DNA from: Pseudomonadota bacterium
GTDB taxonomy: Bacteria > Pseudomonadota > Gammaproteobacteria > Burkholderiales > Thiobacillaceae
Direction of reading: 5' to 3'
Assembly: GCA_021802595.1 (NCBI GenBank)
Contig: JAJZRT010000001.1
Span: 1 to 48,526, forward strand
DNA: 48,526 nt
Below, in pieces: positions 16,979 to 27,242 of this stretch. The position numbers were made by a program, and so were the translations under genes. The notes beneath the pieces are model-generated. The model did not search any database. It was given only the letters and a program-made list of their open reading frames with translations, and was not told the origin of the DNA. The number at the start of each line of letters is the position of its first letter. The stretch's first letter is position 1.

Positions 16979-17398
16979 TCACACCGGCTGGATGGCGATG
17001 GTGGCGCGCCGGCGGCCGAGCGCCACGTCCACCGCCATGCGCGCCTTCTCGATGGTCAGCGGTTTGTGCAGCACGCCGTCGGCGCCGGCCTGGCGCAGGG
17101 TGCGGGCGTCGGTGGTGCCGGCCTCGCTGGCGACCAGCACCTTGAGGCCGGCGATGCGCGCCTTGAGGCTCGCGATCAGGTCCGGGGCGGAGGCCAGCAC
17201 CAGCGCGGCATTCAGGATCAGCAGGTCCGGTTGCCAGTCTTCGGCCTTGTGCAGCGCCGCTTCGAGATCGGCGAATTCGTGGGTCTCGTTCTCGTCTTGC
17301 AGCATGAACTGCAAGGCTGCGCGGGTGATCTCGTCGCTGTCCACGACGAACACGCGCTTGTTTTCGACCGCCTTGGATGTCTCGACACCGATCTGCAT
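16979..17398 (-). CDS. Atypical response-regulator receiver-domain protein
   Basis: 139 residues forming one receiver domain (KRVFVVDSDE near 14-23, PDLLILNAAL near 57-66, KVLVASEAG, GADGVLHKPL) and no output domain. The phosphoacceptor Asp position reads Asn63, so phosphorylation in the usual way is unlikely. It is preceded by GGAGGAA. It heads a minus-strand unit with nifO and the globin relic, divergent from nifH, and a sigma-54-like site lies upstream. Its partner is unknown. It resembles no nif regulator I can name. Confidence 0.78.
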   Translation of the reverse strand: MQIGVETSKAVENKRVFVVDSDEITRAALQFMLQDENETHEFADLEAALHKAEDWQPDLLILNAALVLASAPDLIASLKARIAGLKVLVASEAGTTDARTLRQAGADGVLHKPLTIEKARMAVDVALGRRRATIAIQPV

Positions 17399-17434
17399 GG
17401 TTCCTCCGCACTGGGTTAGTCTCAAAGACCTTCC

Positions 17435-17450
17435 AGCAATTTTTGTTCCG
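17435..17450 (-). promoter_or_regulatory. Possible sigma-54 promoter of the receiver-nifO unit
   Basis: Minus-strand CGGAAC-AAAAA-TTGCT keeps the GG/GC spacing but has a weaker -24 half. The two NifA sites shared with nifH lie 80-120 bases upstream of it. Confidence 0.5.
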
Positions 17451-17527
17451 CCCGCCTCTGCCGACCGAAACCGTGAAAAAGCCCGGCAATTCCAGTCGCG
17501 CGCGCCTGACCGGCGCCGGCGCGCGCT

Positions 17528-17573
17528 TGTCCTGTTTGCGACAGCGCCCCGGAGAAATGTCTGATTCGTAACA
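17528..17573. promoter_or_regulatory. Two NifA upstream activator sites before nifH
   Basis: Perfect TGT-N10-ACA sites at 17528-17543 (TGTCCTGTTTGCGACA) and 17558-17573 (TGTCTGATTCGTAACA), exactly 30 bases apart, on the same DNA face. They stand 68-113 bases before the nifH sigma-54 site. Apart from these sites and the flanking promoters I see nothing in 17399-17809. Confidence 0.88.
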
Positions 17574-17640
17574 TGCAGGCGTTGTTGCGACACACGTGCC
17601 AATCCGTTTATTTCCGCAGGAAAACACGCTTTTCGAACAG

Positions 17641-17656
17641 TGGCACGCGACTTGCT
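17641..17656 (+). promoter_or_regulatory. Sigma-54 promoter of nifH
   Basis: TGGCAC-GCGAC-TTGCT, a perfect consensus. Predicted start near 17668, giving a leader of about 140 bases. Confidence 0.92.
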
Positions 17657-17713
17657 CTATGCCCAGTACGCAGTCGCGTTAAGGCCGGTTTTGTAGCCGA
17701 TACGAAGACCTAG

Positions 17714-18703
<990 letters not shown>

Positions 18704-18713
18704 CGGTAAGGAC

Positions 18714-18749
18714 GGACTCCGCCCATGGCCGTGGCCATGGGCGGAGTCC
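18714..18749. promoter_or_regulatory. Perfect 17-bp hairpin between nifH and nifD
   Basis: Left arm GGACTCCGCCCATGGCC (18714-18730), two-base loop, exact complement at 18733-18749. No T-run follows, so it is not a standard terminator. Likely it protects the 3' end of processed nifH mRNA or attenuates read-through, raising nifH over nifDK. Confidence 0.8.
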
Positions 18750-18761
18750 GGTAGTCGATAG

Positions 18762-18775
18762 GGTGCGCAGAGCGC
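18762..18775 (+). repeat. 14-base repeat GGTGCGCAGAGCGC upstream of nifD
   Basis: The identical 14-mer occurs at 20292-20305 upstream of nifK. Here it forms a short GCGC/GCGC stem, about 30 bases before the nifD start. Confidence 0.6.
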
Positions 18776-18804
18776 CCGCCACACACGAACAATTTGGAGG
18801 GCGC

Positions 18805-20256
18805 ATGAGCCTGACGGTCGAACAAACCAAGGTACGCAACAAAGAACTCATCGACGAGGTCCTGAAGGTCTATCCGGAAAAGACCGTCAAGAAGCGCGCC
18901 AAGCACCTCAACCTCTTCGAGGAAGGCAAGCCGGATTGCGGCGTCAAGTCCAACATCAAGTCCGTGCCGGGCGTGATGACCATCCGCGGCTGCGCCTACG
19001 CTGGTTCCAAGGGCGTGGTGTGGGGGCCGATCAAGGACATGATCCATATCAGCCACGGCCCGGTCGGCTGTGGCCAGTACTCGTGGGCCGCGCGCCGCAA
19101 CTACTACATCGGCACCACCGGCATCGATACGTTCGTGACCATGCAGTTCACCTCCGACTTCCAGGAGAAGGACATCGTGTTCGGCGGCGACAAGAAGCTC
19201 GCCAAGATCATCGACGAGATCGAAGTTCTGTTCCCGCTCAACAAGGGTATCTCGATCCAGTCGGAGTGCCCGATCGGCCTGATCGGCGACGACATCGAGG
19301 CGGTGTCCAAGGCCAAGTCCAAGGAACACAACGGCAAGACCATCGTGCCGGTGCGCTGCGAGGGTTTCCGCGGCGTTTCGCAGTCGCTCGGACACCATAT
19401 CGCCAATGACTCGATCCGCGACTGGGTGTTCGACAAAGCCGGGGACAAGCACAAGGATTTCCAGAGCACGCCGTATGACGTCGCCATCATCGGCGACTAC
19501 AACATCGGCGGCGACGCCTGGGCGTCGCGCATCCTGCTCGAGGAGATGGGTCTGCGCGTGATAGCGCAGTGGTCCGGCGATGGTTCGATCGCCGAGCTCG
19601 AGAACAGCCCCAAGGCCAAGCTCAACGTGCTGCACTGCTACCGCTCGATGAACTACATCTCGCGCCACATGGAAGAGAAGTACGGGATTCCCTGGGTGGA
19701 ATACAACTTTTTTGGGCCGACCAAGATCGAGGAGAGTCTGCGCGATATCGCCAGCCACTTCGACGACAAGATCAAGGAAGGCGCCGAGCGCGTCATCGCC
19801 AAGTATCGCGCGATCGTCGATGCGGTGATCGCCAAGTACAAGCCGCGCCTCCGGGGCAGGACGGTAATGCTGTACGTAGGCGGGCTGCGCCCGCGCCACG
19901 TGATCGGCGCCTATGAGGATCTGGGCATGGAAATCGTCGGCACCGGCTACGAGTTCGGCCACAACGACGATTACCAGCGCACCACGCACTACGTGAAAGA
20001 CGGCACGCTGATCTACGACGACGTCACCGGCCACGAGTTCGAGAAGTTCGTGGAACGGATTCAGCCTGACCTGGTTGGCGCCGGCATCAAGGAGAAATAC
20101 GTGTTCCAGAAGATGGGCGTGCCGTTCCGCCAGATGCACTCCTGGGACTACTCCGGCCCGTACCACGGCTACGACGGCTTCGCGATCTTCGCCCGCGACA
20201 TGGACATGGCGATCAACAACCCGGTGTGGGGTATGACTAAGGCCCCATGGAAGTAA
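18805..20256 (+). CDS. nifD: Nitrogenase MoFe protein alpha chain NifD
   Basis: 483 residues. P-cluster ligands lie in [21 protein letters not shown] and [11 protein letters not shown]. FeMo-co residues include the Cys in LHCYRSMNY and the His in [13 protein letters not shown]; the Gln/His channel motif [12 protein letters not shown] is intact. This is the Mo type, not vnf or anf. GGAGG precedes the ATG. It is separated from nifH by about 100 bases holding a strong hairpin. Confidence 0.98.
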   Translation: MSLTVEQTKVRNKELIDEVLKVYPEKTVKKRAKHLNLFEEGKPDCGVKSNIKSVPGVMTIRGCAYAGSKGVVWGPIKDMIHISHGPVGCGQYSWAARRNYYIGTTGIDTFVTMQFTSDFQEKDIVFGGDKKLAKIIDEIEVLFPLNKGISIQSECPIGLIGDDIEAVSKAKSKEHNGKTIVPVRCEGFRGVSQSLGHHIANDSIRDWVFDKAGDKHKDFQSTPYDVAIIGDYNIGGDAWASRILLEEMGLRVIAQWSGDGSIAELENSPKAKLNVLHCYRSMNYISRHMEEKYGIPWVEYNFFGPTKIEESLRDIASHFDDKIKEGAERVIAKYRAIVDAVIAKYKPRLRGRTVMLYVGGLRPRHVIGAYEDLGMEIVGTGYEFGHNDDYQRTTHYVKDGTLIYDDVTGHEFEKFVERIQPDLVGAGIKEKYVFQKMGVPFRQMHSWDYSGPYHGYDGFAIFARDMDMAINNPVWGMTKAPWK

Positions 20257-20291
20257 ACGTGCAGGATGCGCCACACGTACCACCGACAAAC

Positions 20292-20308
20292 GGTGCGCAG
20301 AGCGCACC
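20292..20308 (+). promoter_or_regulatory. Hairpin between nifD and nifK sharing a 14-mer with the nifH-nifD gap
   Basis: GGTGCGCAGAGCGCACC folds into a perfect 7-bp stem with an AGA loop, 28 bases before the nifK start. It shares GGTGCGCAGAGCGC with 18762-18775. It may tune nifK translation or mRNA stability. Confidence 0.55.
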
Positions 20309-20336
20309 CAACGAAGCAGGCATCAGGAGCGGCAAC

Positions 20337-21875
20337 ATGAGCCAGAATTCCGACAACGTCCTCGACCACTTCAACCTGTTCCGCGGTCCGGAATACACCG
20401 ACATGTTTGAGAACAAGAAGAAGAACTTCGAGTTCCCGCTTCCGGACGAAAAGGTCGAAGAGATGCGCGACTACACCAAGTCCTGGGAATACCGCACGAA
20501 GAACTTCGCGCGGGAGGCACTGGTGGTGAACCCAGCCAAGGCGTGCCAGCCGCTTGGCGCGGTGTTCGTTGCGGTCGGATTCGAGGGCACGCTGCCATTC
20601 GTTCACGGTTCGCAGGGCTGCGTTGCGTACTACCGCAGTCACTTCAGCCGCCACTTCAAGGAGCCGACTTCGTGTGTGTCCTCGTCCATGACCGAAGACG
20701 CGGCGGTATTCGGCGGACTCAACAACATGATCGACGGCCTTGCCAACGCCTACAGCCTGTACAAGCCGAAAATGATCGCAGTGTCGACCACTTGCATGGC
20801 CGAAGTCATCGGTGACGACCTGAACGGCTTCATCCAGAACGCCAAGGAGAAGGGCAGTGTGCCGGCGGGGTTCGACGTGCCCTACGCCCACACGCCAGCG
20901 TTCGTCGGCAGCCATATCACTGGATACGACAATGGCCTAAAGGGCATTCTTGAGCATTTTTGGGAAGGCAAGGAACGCATCCCGAACGGCAAGGTCAACT
21001 TCATCGGGGGCTTCGATGGCTACACTGTCGGCAACCTGCGCGAAATCAAGCGCCTGTTCGGTATCATGGGCGTCGATGCCACCATCCTTGCTGATAACAG
21101 CGATGTCTGGGATACCCCCACCGACGGCCAGTTCCGTATGTATGACGGCGGCACGACGCTCGAAGATGCCAGGGCCGCGCTGAACTCCAGGGCCACCATC
21201 TCGATGCAGGAGTTCTGCACCGAAAAGAGCCTTGCCTACTGCGCCGAGATTGGCCAGGAAGTCGTGGCTTTCAATCACCCGGTGGGCGTAGCCGCCACCG
21301 ACAGGTTTCTCATGGAGGTCGCGCGTCTCAGCGGCAGGCCGGTGCCGGCGGATCTGGAGAAGGAACGCGGCCGGTTGGTGGACGCGATTGCCGACTCCAC
21401 TGCGCACATTCACGGCAAGAAGTTCGCCCTGTACGGTGATCCGGACCTGACCCTCGGCCTGACTGCGTTCCTGCTGGAGTTGGGAGCCGAGCCCGTGCAC
21501 ATCCTTTCGACCAATGGTAACAACGATTGGGGGACTAAGGCGCAGGCGCTGCTCGACGGCTCGCCGTTCGGCAAAGGCTGCCACGTGTATGCCGGGAAGG
21601 ACCTGTGGCACATGCGCTCACTGCTGTTCACCGAGCCCGTGGATTTCCTGATCGGCAATACCTATGGCAAATATCTGGAGCGTGATACTGGTACCCCGCT
21701 GATTCGTATTGGCTTCCCGATCTTCGACCGGCACCACAAGCACCGGTACCCGGTTTGGGGTTATCAGGGCGCGATGAACGTGCTGGTTACGATTCTGGAC
21801 AAGATCTTCGACGAGATGGATAAGAATTCCATGGTTGCGGCGAAGAACGATTATAGCTACGACATAATTCGTTGA
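20337..21875 (+). CDS. nifK: Nitrogenase MoFe protein beta chain NifK
   Basis: 512 residues. P-cluster Cys residues are in [21 protein letters not shown] and [12 protein letters not shown]; the Ser of [13 protein letters not shown] is present. The N-terminal extension ([21 protein letters not shown]) that wraps NifD is full length. I chose the ATG at 20337 with AGGAG upstream rather than the in-frame ATG at 20247, which overlaps nifD. Forms the alpha2beta2 MoFe protein with NifD. Confidence 0.98.
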   Translation: MSQNSDNVLDHFNLFRGPEYTDMFENKKKNFEFPLPDEKVEEMRDYTKSWEYRTKNFAREALVVNPAKACQPLGAVFVAVGFEGTLPFVHGSQGCVAYYRSHFSRHFKEPTSCVSSSMTEDAAVFGGLNNMIDGLANAYSLYKPKMIAVSTTCMAEVIGDDLNGFIQNAKEKGSVPAGFDVPYAHTPAFVGSHITGYDNGLKGILEHFWEGKERIPNGKVNFIGGFDGYTVGNLREIKRLFGIMGVDATILADNSDVWDTPTDGQFRMYDGGTTLEDARAALNSRATISMQEFCTEKSLAYCAEIGQEVVAFNHPVGVAATDRFLMEVARLSGRPVPADLEKERGRLVDAIADSTAHIHGKKFALYGDPDLTLGLTAFLLELGAEPVHILSTNGNNDWGTKAQALLDGSPFGKGCHVYAGKDLWHMRSLLFTEPVDFLIGNTYGKYLERDTGTPLIRIGFPIFDRHHKHRYPVWGYQGAMNVLVTILDKIFDEMDKNSMVAAKNDYSYDIIR

Positions 21876-21921
21876 GCGCAGCTGGCAGGCGAAGAACATC
21901 GTTGGCCGAGGAGAATTGGGT

Positions 21922-22278
21922 ATGGGAACTGTCACTTTTCTAACGATGTCGCTGCCAAGGGCGATTACTGTGAGCATTGCGGGGCACAATCGGAGCACGT
22001 TGCTGAGCTTGGCGCGACGTCACGGAGCGCCGTTGCGCTGCCGTCGCCGGCGGCGGGGCTGCGGAAGGTGCACAAGTTGCGCGGTCAAGGTTGCGGCCGT
22101 GCGCCCGACGCGCAAGTCCGTGGTGTGTCTGGACCGCAATGAGCGCGAGACACTTCGGCGCGCCGGAAAGCTGACGGCCGCCCAGTACCGGGCGCGGACA
22201 TGGGTGACGCGGTCGCCATACTGGCGGCTGGCTTGCCGCTATGTGCCTGGTGGCGACGACGTCTGGGTGGGGTTCTGA
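21922..22278 (+). CDS. FeSII (Shethna protein II)-like [2Fe-2S] ferredoxin
   Basis: 118 residues similar to the Azotobacter FeSII protein: beta-grasp start MGTVTFLTMSLPRAITV, GHNRSTLLSLARRHGAPL, CTSCAVKV, a DRNERETLRRAGKL segment and RLACRYV with the last Cys (105). FeSII binds oxidised nitrogenase and protects it from oxygen. The ligand loop is odd: Cys40, 47, 50 and 53 surround five arginines (CRRRRRGCGRCTSC), unlike the normal C-X4-C-X2-C. It sits between nifK and nifE with GAGGAG upstream. It could instead be a plain electron-transfer ferredoxin. Confidence 0.78.
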   Translation: MGTVTFLTMSLPRAITVSIAGHNRSTLLSLARRHGAPLRCRRRRRGCGRCTSCAVKVAAVRPTRKSVVCLDRNERETLRRAGKLTAAQYRARTWVTRSPYWRLACRYVPGGDDVWVGF

Positions 22279-22300
22279 GCGCGTAACCGCGAGGCGATCC

Positions 22301-23689
22301 ATGAGCACGTTGTCGAACAAGGTCCAGGAAATCTTCAGCGAACCCGGGTGCGACAAGAACCGGGGCAAGTCGGAGAAGGAGCGCAAGGATGGCTGCGCCA
22401 AGCGGTTGCAGCCCGGGGCGGCGGCCGGCGGATGCGCGTTCGACGGCGCCAAGATCGCATTACAGCCGATCACCGACGTGGCACACCTGGTGCATGGCCC
22501 GATCGGCTGCGAGGGCAATTCCTGGGATAACCGGCATGCGGCATCATCCGGCTCGCATCTGTACCGCACCGGATTCACCACGGACATCACCGAAATGGAT
22601 GTGGTGTACGGTGGCGAAAAGCGCCTATTCCGATCGATCCGAGAAGTGATCGAAAAATACAATCCGCCGGCGGTGTTCGTCTACCAGACCTGCGTCACCG
22701 CCCTGATCGGCGATGACGTAGAGGCGGTGTGCAAGGCCGCGGCCACCAAGTTTGGTAAGCCAGTGATCCCGGTCAACACGCCTGGGTTCGTCGGCGCCAA
22801 GAACCTCGGCAACAAGCTCGGTGGCGAAGCACTGCTCGATTATGTAATTGGCACCGAAGAACCGAAAATCACCACCCCCTACGACATCAATATCATCGGC
22901 GAATACAACCTGGTCGGAGAACTGTGGAAGGTGAAGCCGCTGCTTGATGAGCTAGGTATCCGTATCCTCGCTTGCTTAAGCGGAGATGCCAAGTATCACG
23001 AGGTTGCCTCGTCACACCGGGCGCGCGCGGCGATGATGGTCTGCTCCAAGGCGATGATCAACATCGCGCGCAAGATGGAGGAGCGGTACGAGATTCCGTT
23101 CTTCGAGGGATCGTTCTACGGGGTGTCCGACATGAGCGACAGCCTGCGGCAGATTGCGCGCCTGCTGGTGCAACGCGGTGCTCCCGAGGAGTTGCTTGAA
23201 CGTACCGAGGTTTTGATCCGGCGCGAGGAAGCGCATGTCTGGGGGCGTCTGCAATCCTACCAGGAACGCCTCTCCGGAAAGCGCGTGCTTCTGATCACTG
23301 GCGGGGTGAAATCATGGTCGGTGGTGGCGGCACTGCAGGAAGTCGGTATGGTGATTGTCGGCACCAGCGTCAAGAAGTCCTCGAAGGAGGACAAAGAACG
23401 CATTAAGGAACTGATGGGCGAGGATGCGCACATGATCGAGGATATGACCCCGCGCGAGATGTACAGAATGCTCAAGGACGCACATGCGGACATCATGCTG
23501 TCGGGTGGGCGCTCGCAGTTCGTGGCGCTCAAGGCCAAGATGCCCTGGCTCGACATCAACCAGGAACGCCACCACGCTTATGCCGGCTACGAGGGGATGG
23601 TGGCGCTGGTCGAGCAGATCGACCGCGCGCTGTACAACCCGATCTGGGAGCAAGTAAGGCGTCCCGCTCCCTGGGAATTGCAAACGTAA
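22301..23689 (+). CDS. nifE: FeMo-co scaffold protein NifE
   Basis: 462 residues, a NifD-like scaffold subunit on which NifB-co is converted to FeMo-co. Cluster Cys residues appear in AAGGCAFDGAK, HGPIGCEGNSW and YQTCVTALIGDD; the NifE-specific N-terminus has FSEPGCDKNR. It starts 22 bases after the FeSII-like gene. The C-terminal half is typical (LSGGRSQFVALKAKMPWLDINQ). Confidence 0.97.
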   Translation: MSTLSNKVQEIFSEPGCDKNRGKSEKERKDGCAKRLQPGAAAGGCAFDGAKIALQPITDVAHLVHGPIGCEGNSWDNRHAASSGSHLYRTGFTTDITEMDVVYGGEKRLFRSIREVIEKYNPPAVFVYQTCVTALIGDDVEAVCKAAATKFGKPVIPVNTPGFVGAKNLGNKLGGEALLDYVIGTEEPKITTPYDINIIGEYNLVGELWKVKPLLDELGIRILACLSGDAKYHEVASSHRARAAMMVCSKAMINIARKMEERYEIPFFEGSFYGVSDMSDSLRQIARLLVQRGAPEELLERTEVLIRREEAHVWGRLQSYQERLSGKRVLLITGGVKSWSVVAALQEVGMVIVGTSVKKSSKEDKERIKELMGEDAHMIEDMTPREMYRMLKDAHADIMLSGGRSQFVALKAKMPWLDINQERHHAYAGYEGMVALVEQIDRALYNPIWEQVRRPAPWELQT

Positions 23690-23773
23690 AGGGTGCTGTG
23701 TGCGTCATCGACCGCTTCGGTGGGCTCGGAGCACCCTGCAACCGACAATGCTATGAGGATATTGGGTAGCAAT

Positions 23774-25135
23774 ATGGTAGCTGTCACACGCTCCAGGAAG
23801 TCCTGTACCGTCAACCCGCTCAAGATGAGCCAGCCGATTGGCGGCGCGCTGGCGTTCCTCGGGCTCAATCACTGCATGCCTGTGCTGCACGGTTCACAGG
23901 GGTGTACCGCTTTCGGGCTGGTATTGCTCGTGCGTCATTTCCGTGAAGCGATCCCGCTGCAGACCACGGCCATGAGCGAGGCCACGACCATCATGGGTGG
24001 AATGGAGAACATCGAGCAGGCGATCCTCAATATATTCAATCGCGCCAAGCCGGAAATTATCGGCATTTGTTCCACCGGACTGACCGAAACCAAGGGCGAT
24101 GACGTGGACGGATACCTGAAGCTGATCCGTGCGCGTCACCCTGAGCTGGAGAGCGTCGCGATCGTGTACGTGTCTACGCCAGACTACAAAGAGGCCTTTC
24201 AGGACGGCTGGAGCAAGACCGTGGCGCGCATTGTGGAACAGCTGGCGGAGCCGACCGCCACGAAGCTCGCAAACCGGATCAATATCCTTCCTGGAAATCA
24301 TCTGATGCCGGGTGACATCGAGGAACTGCGCGAAATCGTCGAGTCCTTCGGGTTCGATCCGATTGTGCTGCCCGACCTGTCCGGTTCTCTGGATGGTCAC
24401 GTGCCGGATGATTTCAGTCCTACGACTCTGGGCGGAACGACCCTTAATGACATCCGCGGATGCGGCGCCTCGCGTCTCACCATCGCGGTCGGAGAGCAGA
24501 TGCGCGCGGCCTGCGAGGTGCTGCAGGCTAAAGCCGACGTGCCCTACGAACTGTTCGATCGTCTCACCGGGCTGGAGGTCAATGATCGACTGATGGGGCT
24601 GCTGGCGCAGCTCAGCGGCCGGCCAGTGCCTAGCAAGTACCGCCGCCAGCGCAGCCAGCTGGTGGATGCGATGCTCGACGGACACTTCTTTTTCGGCGGC
24701 AAAAAAATCGCCATTGGCGCCGAACCGGACCTGTTGTGGGGCATAGGCTCCTGGTTGGCGGAGATGGGCGCCGAGATTTCCGCTGCAGTTACGACCACCG
24801 ATTCATCATTGCTCGAAAAGCTGCCGGTGGAGGAGGTAGTGATTGGCGACCTCGAGGACCTTGAAATGCGCGCTGTTGGCTGCGACCTGCTTATCACCCA
24901 TGCGCATGGTCGCCAGATGGCTGAGCGGCTGGACCTGCCGTTCGTGCGCATGGGGTTGCCGACTTTCGACCGGCTCGGCGCTGCCCACCAGCTCACAATC
25001 GGGTACCGCGGGACGCGCGACCTAGTTTTCAAAATTGGCAATGTGTTTCTGGCTAATTCCCCCGACTACACGCCCGAGACCCGGGCGCGGGTCGGACACG
25101 AAATCGATGTCCGTACGCCGGCTACAGCTCATTAG
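23774..25135 (+). CDS. nifN: FeMo-co scaffold protein NifN
   Basis: 453 residues, a NifK-like partner of NifE. Diagnostic: CTVNPLKMSQPIGGALAFLGL, MPVLHGSQGCTAFG, REAIPLQTTAMSEATTIMGG. The start at 23774 (MVAVTRSRKS) gives a family-typical N-terminus; in-frame starts at 23753 or 23693 would add unmatched residues. It keeps Cys residues for the scaffold cluster. Confidence 0.95.
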   Translation: MVAVTRSRKSCTVNPLKMSQPIGGALAFLGLNHCMPVLHGSQGCTAFGLVLLVRHFREAIPLQTTAMSEATTIMGGMENIEQAILNIFNRAKPEIIGICSTGLTETKGDDVDGYLKLIRARHPELESVAIVYVSTPDYKEAFQDGWSKTVARIVEQLAEPTATKLANRINILPGNHLMPGDIEELREIVESFGFDPIVLPDLSGSLDGHVPDDFSPTTLGGTTLNDIRGCGASRLTIAVGEQMRAACEVLQAKADVPYELFDRLTGLEVNDRLMGLLAQLSGRPVPSKYRRQRSQLVDAMLDGHFFFGGKKIAIGAEPDLLWGIGSWLAEMGAEISAAVTTTDSSLLEKLPVEEVVIGDLEDLEMRAVGCDLLITHAHGRQMAERLDLPFVRMGLPTFDRLGAAHQLTIGYRGTRDLVFKIGNVFLANSPDYTPETRARVGHEIDVRTPATAH

Positions 25136-25166
25136 CGGCGCGACTGGAGTTAATAGAGGAGGGCGT

Positions 25167-25577
25167 ATGAAAGTCGCATTTGCCACCCAGGACCTGAAGC
25201 GCGTGGACGCGCACTTCGGCTGGGCCAAAAACATCGCTGTCTATGAGGTGACACCGACGGATCATTATTTCCTCGAGGCCGTGCAATTCGGCGGCAATCT
25301 CGAGGAGGACGGCAACGAGGACAAACTCGCTCCCAAGATCGAGGCCATCAGGGATTGCGCGATCCTGTATGTGGCCGCGATCGGCGGTTCGGGCGCGGCG
25401 CGGGTCGTGGCCAACAGGATTCACCCGATCAAGGTTGCGGAGCCGGAGACGATCGCCGAGATCCTGGAGAGGTTGCAAACTGTGCTCAAGGGGACCCCGC
25501 CACCGTGGTTACGCAAAGTCATGATGAAAGGGCAGGCGAGACAATTTGATTTCGACGACGAAGCGCAAAATGTCTGA
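25167..25577 (+). CDS. nifX: FeMo-co precursor carrier NifX
   Basis: 136 residues of the NifX/NafY family ([28 protein letters not shown]). It binds NifB-co or the VK-cluster and passes it between NifB and NifEN. An AGGAGGG ribosome site precedes the start. It overlaps the next gene by 8 bases. Confidence 0.95.
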   Translation: MKVAFATQDLKRVDAHFGWAKNIAVYEVTPTDHYFLEAVQFGGNLEEDGNEDKLAPKIEAIRDCAILYVAAIGGSGAARVVANRIHPIKVAEPETIAEILERLQTVLKGTPPPWLRKVMMKGQARQFDFDDEAQNV

Positions 25578-26049
25578 AGCAATAGCCACGGGAGTGAGCG
25601 CGACGACCGATCCGGCGGAGTCTCGGTTCGTGAAGGAGCTGATCAAGCAATGGCGCGCGCAGGACGCGCACGGTTCCTGGGATGGCAAGAGTGACGTTGA
25701 ACTGCTGGCGCCGTATATCCTGACAAAGGAGCAGCGCCGCGAGTTACCAGTCATGGGTGATCCCGATCCGGAAACCCTATGGCGGTTGGAGTTGTTCTAC
25801 AACGCTGTCGGGCTCGCCATCGAGCGCGCTACCGATGTCATGGTGGCGCCTATGATCAAGATGCATCACGAGGGCTTCGGACGGCTGGTGCTCATTGCCG
25901 GGCGGCTGATCGTGATCAACAGGAACCTGCGCGACGTGCACCGCTTCGGCTTTGAAAGTATGGAAAAGCTTGCCTCTGAAGGCGAAAAACACGTGGTCGC
26001 CGGGATCGAGATGGTGAACAAGTACCCGGACGTGGCCAGATATGGTTGA
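25570..26049 (+). CDS. NifX-associated protein (DUF269 family)
   Basis: 159 residues. [26 protein letters not shown] and [16 protein letters not shown] are typical of the protein always found after nifX. Function unknown; probably assists late FeMo-co synthesis. Translationally coupled to nifX. Confidence 0.9.
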   Translation: MSEAIATGVSATTDPAESRFVKELIKQWRAQDAHGSWDGKSDVELLAPYILTKEQRRELPVMGDPDPETLWRLELFYNAVGLAIERATDVMVAPMIKMHHEGFGRLVLIAGRLIVINRNLRDVHRFGFESMEKLASEGEKHVVAGIEMVNKYPDVARYG

Positions 26050-26139
26050 GGTGGATAAATTCCGTTGAGGAAGCCCCTGCGAATTTCGCGATCGGTCACT
26101 CGGATTGCACAACCTCGGAGGCCCTGCACAAAGGAGCAT

Positions 26140-26355
26140 ATGGAACAGCAAAGCATATCCATCGATGTAGAAGCATTAAAGAAAGACATCAAGAAGCTCA
26201 GTGCGCAGGCCACCAACCTCAAGATGAACCTGCACGATCTGGCCGAGGATCTGCCGAGCGGCTGGGGAAGGATCCCGGAGGCCGCCGCGCAGGTCTATGA
26301 GGCCTACAGGAACCTTAGCAAGATGCGATCGCGCCTGGCGGCAATTGGTGGCTGA
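26140..26355 (+). CDS. Small nif-associated helical protein (DUF683/CCE_0567-like)
   Basis: 71 residues, two helices ([52 protein letters not shown]). It fits the small metal-binding coiled-coil proteins encoded after nifX. AAGGAG precedes the ATG. It overlaps nothing; fdxB starts 4 bases after its stop. Confidence 0.87.
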   Translation: MEQQSISIDVEALKKDIKKLSAQATNLKMNLHDLAEDLPSGWGRIPEAAAQVYEAYRNLSKMRSRLAAIGG

Positions 26356-26359
26356 GCAC

Positions 26360-26680
26360 ATGCGCTACGTGACCGTCACCCTGAGACCGAGCGGGCGCGA
26401 CTGGACGCCGCGCTTCGTTCAGGAAATCAACGACAAGAAGTGCATCGGCTGTGGCCGGTGCTTTCGTGTGTGCGGGCGCGATGTACTGCAGCTGGTCGGC
26501 ATTGACGAGAACGGCGAGCGGCTGGTGCTGGCAGTGGGCGAGGACGAGGACGACGAAGGCGAATACGAGAAGAAAGTGATGACCGTAGCACACCCCGAGA
26601 ACTGCATCGGCTGCGAAGCCTGCGCACGCATCTGCCCGAAGAAGTGCTACACGCACGTACCGCAGGCGGCCGGAGATTAA
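26360..26680 (+). CDS. fdxB: Ferredoxin III-type 2[4Fe-4S] protein FdxB
   Basis: 106 residues with two motifs: [14 protein letters not shown] and [15 protein letters not shown], separated by an acidic linker ([12 protein letters not shown]). This layout is that of nif FdxB, which lies after the nifX genes in many diazotrophs and donates electrons in the nitrogenase pathway. It is 1 base before nifQ. Confidence 0.93.
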   Translation: MRYVTVTLRPSGRDWTPRFVQEINDKKCIGCGRCFRVCGRDVLQLVGIDENGERLVLAVGEDEDDEGEYEKKVMTVAHPENCIGCEACARICPKKCYTHVPQAAGD

Positions 26681-26681
26681 C

Positions 26682-27242
26682 ATGGGTACTTATAAGTACG
26701 CCGCATTGATGGGCGCCGCCTGCTATCCCGGCGACGCGCTGACTCTGGCGTTAGGTGGAGTATTGTCTCAATCGGCGATACACGGCCTGGGCACCGAGGA
26801 GCTCGGACGCCTGCGAGACCGCTATTTTCCAGAGGCCAATGGGGAAATCACACGCTGTTTCGAGCAGCCCGGTGGCGGGTGTCCAGCGCTCCGCGATGAC
26901 GAATTCTCGGATATCGTGCAATTGTTGCTCGATCATCGGTGCGACGACTCGGACGGAACCCGCTGGCTCGCGCATGCAATTGCCACCGCCTGCCTCGATA
27001 ACAATCACCTCTGGCAGGATATGGAGCTTCCCAGTCGCGAGGTACTGTCCGGGCTGTTGCGCCGCTACTTTGGGGCGCTGTACGCAAAAAACGCGGATAA
27101 TATGAAGTGGAAAAGGTTCTTTTACAAGCAGCTTTGCAAACAGGCTGAAGTTAATTTGTGCAAGGCCCCAAGCTGCAAGGCCTGCACTGACTATACGGTC
27201 TGTTTCGGCCCCGAAGAGGGTTTTCCTCCCGTCGGTTGCTGA
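26682..27242 (+). CDS. nifQ: Molybdenum donor protein NifQ
   Basis: 186 residues ending in NLCKAPSCKACTDYTVCF, the C-X4-C-X2-C-X5-C motif of NifQ that holds a Mo-Fe-S cluster delivering Mo to NifEN. It is the last gene of the nifH operon and faces the Mo transporter genes across a 455-base gap. Confidence 0.94.
   Translation: MGTYKYAALMGAACYPGDALTLALGGVLSQSAIHGLGTEELGRLRDRYFPEANGEITRCFEQPGGGCPALRDDEFSDIVQLLLDHRCDDSDGTRWLAHAIATACLDNNHLWQDMELPSREVLSGLLRRYFGALYAKNADNMKWKRFFYKQLCKQAEVNLCKAPSCKACTDYTVCFGPEEGFPPVGC

Noticed and set aside
18714..18749. nifH-nifD hairpin as a rho-independent terminator
   Set aside because: No T-run follows and nifD/nifK have no other promoter, so transcription must pass through.
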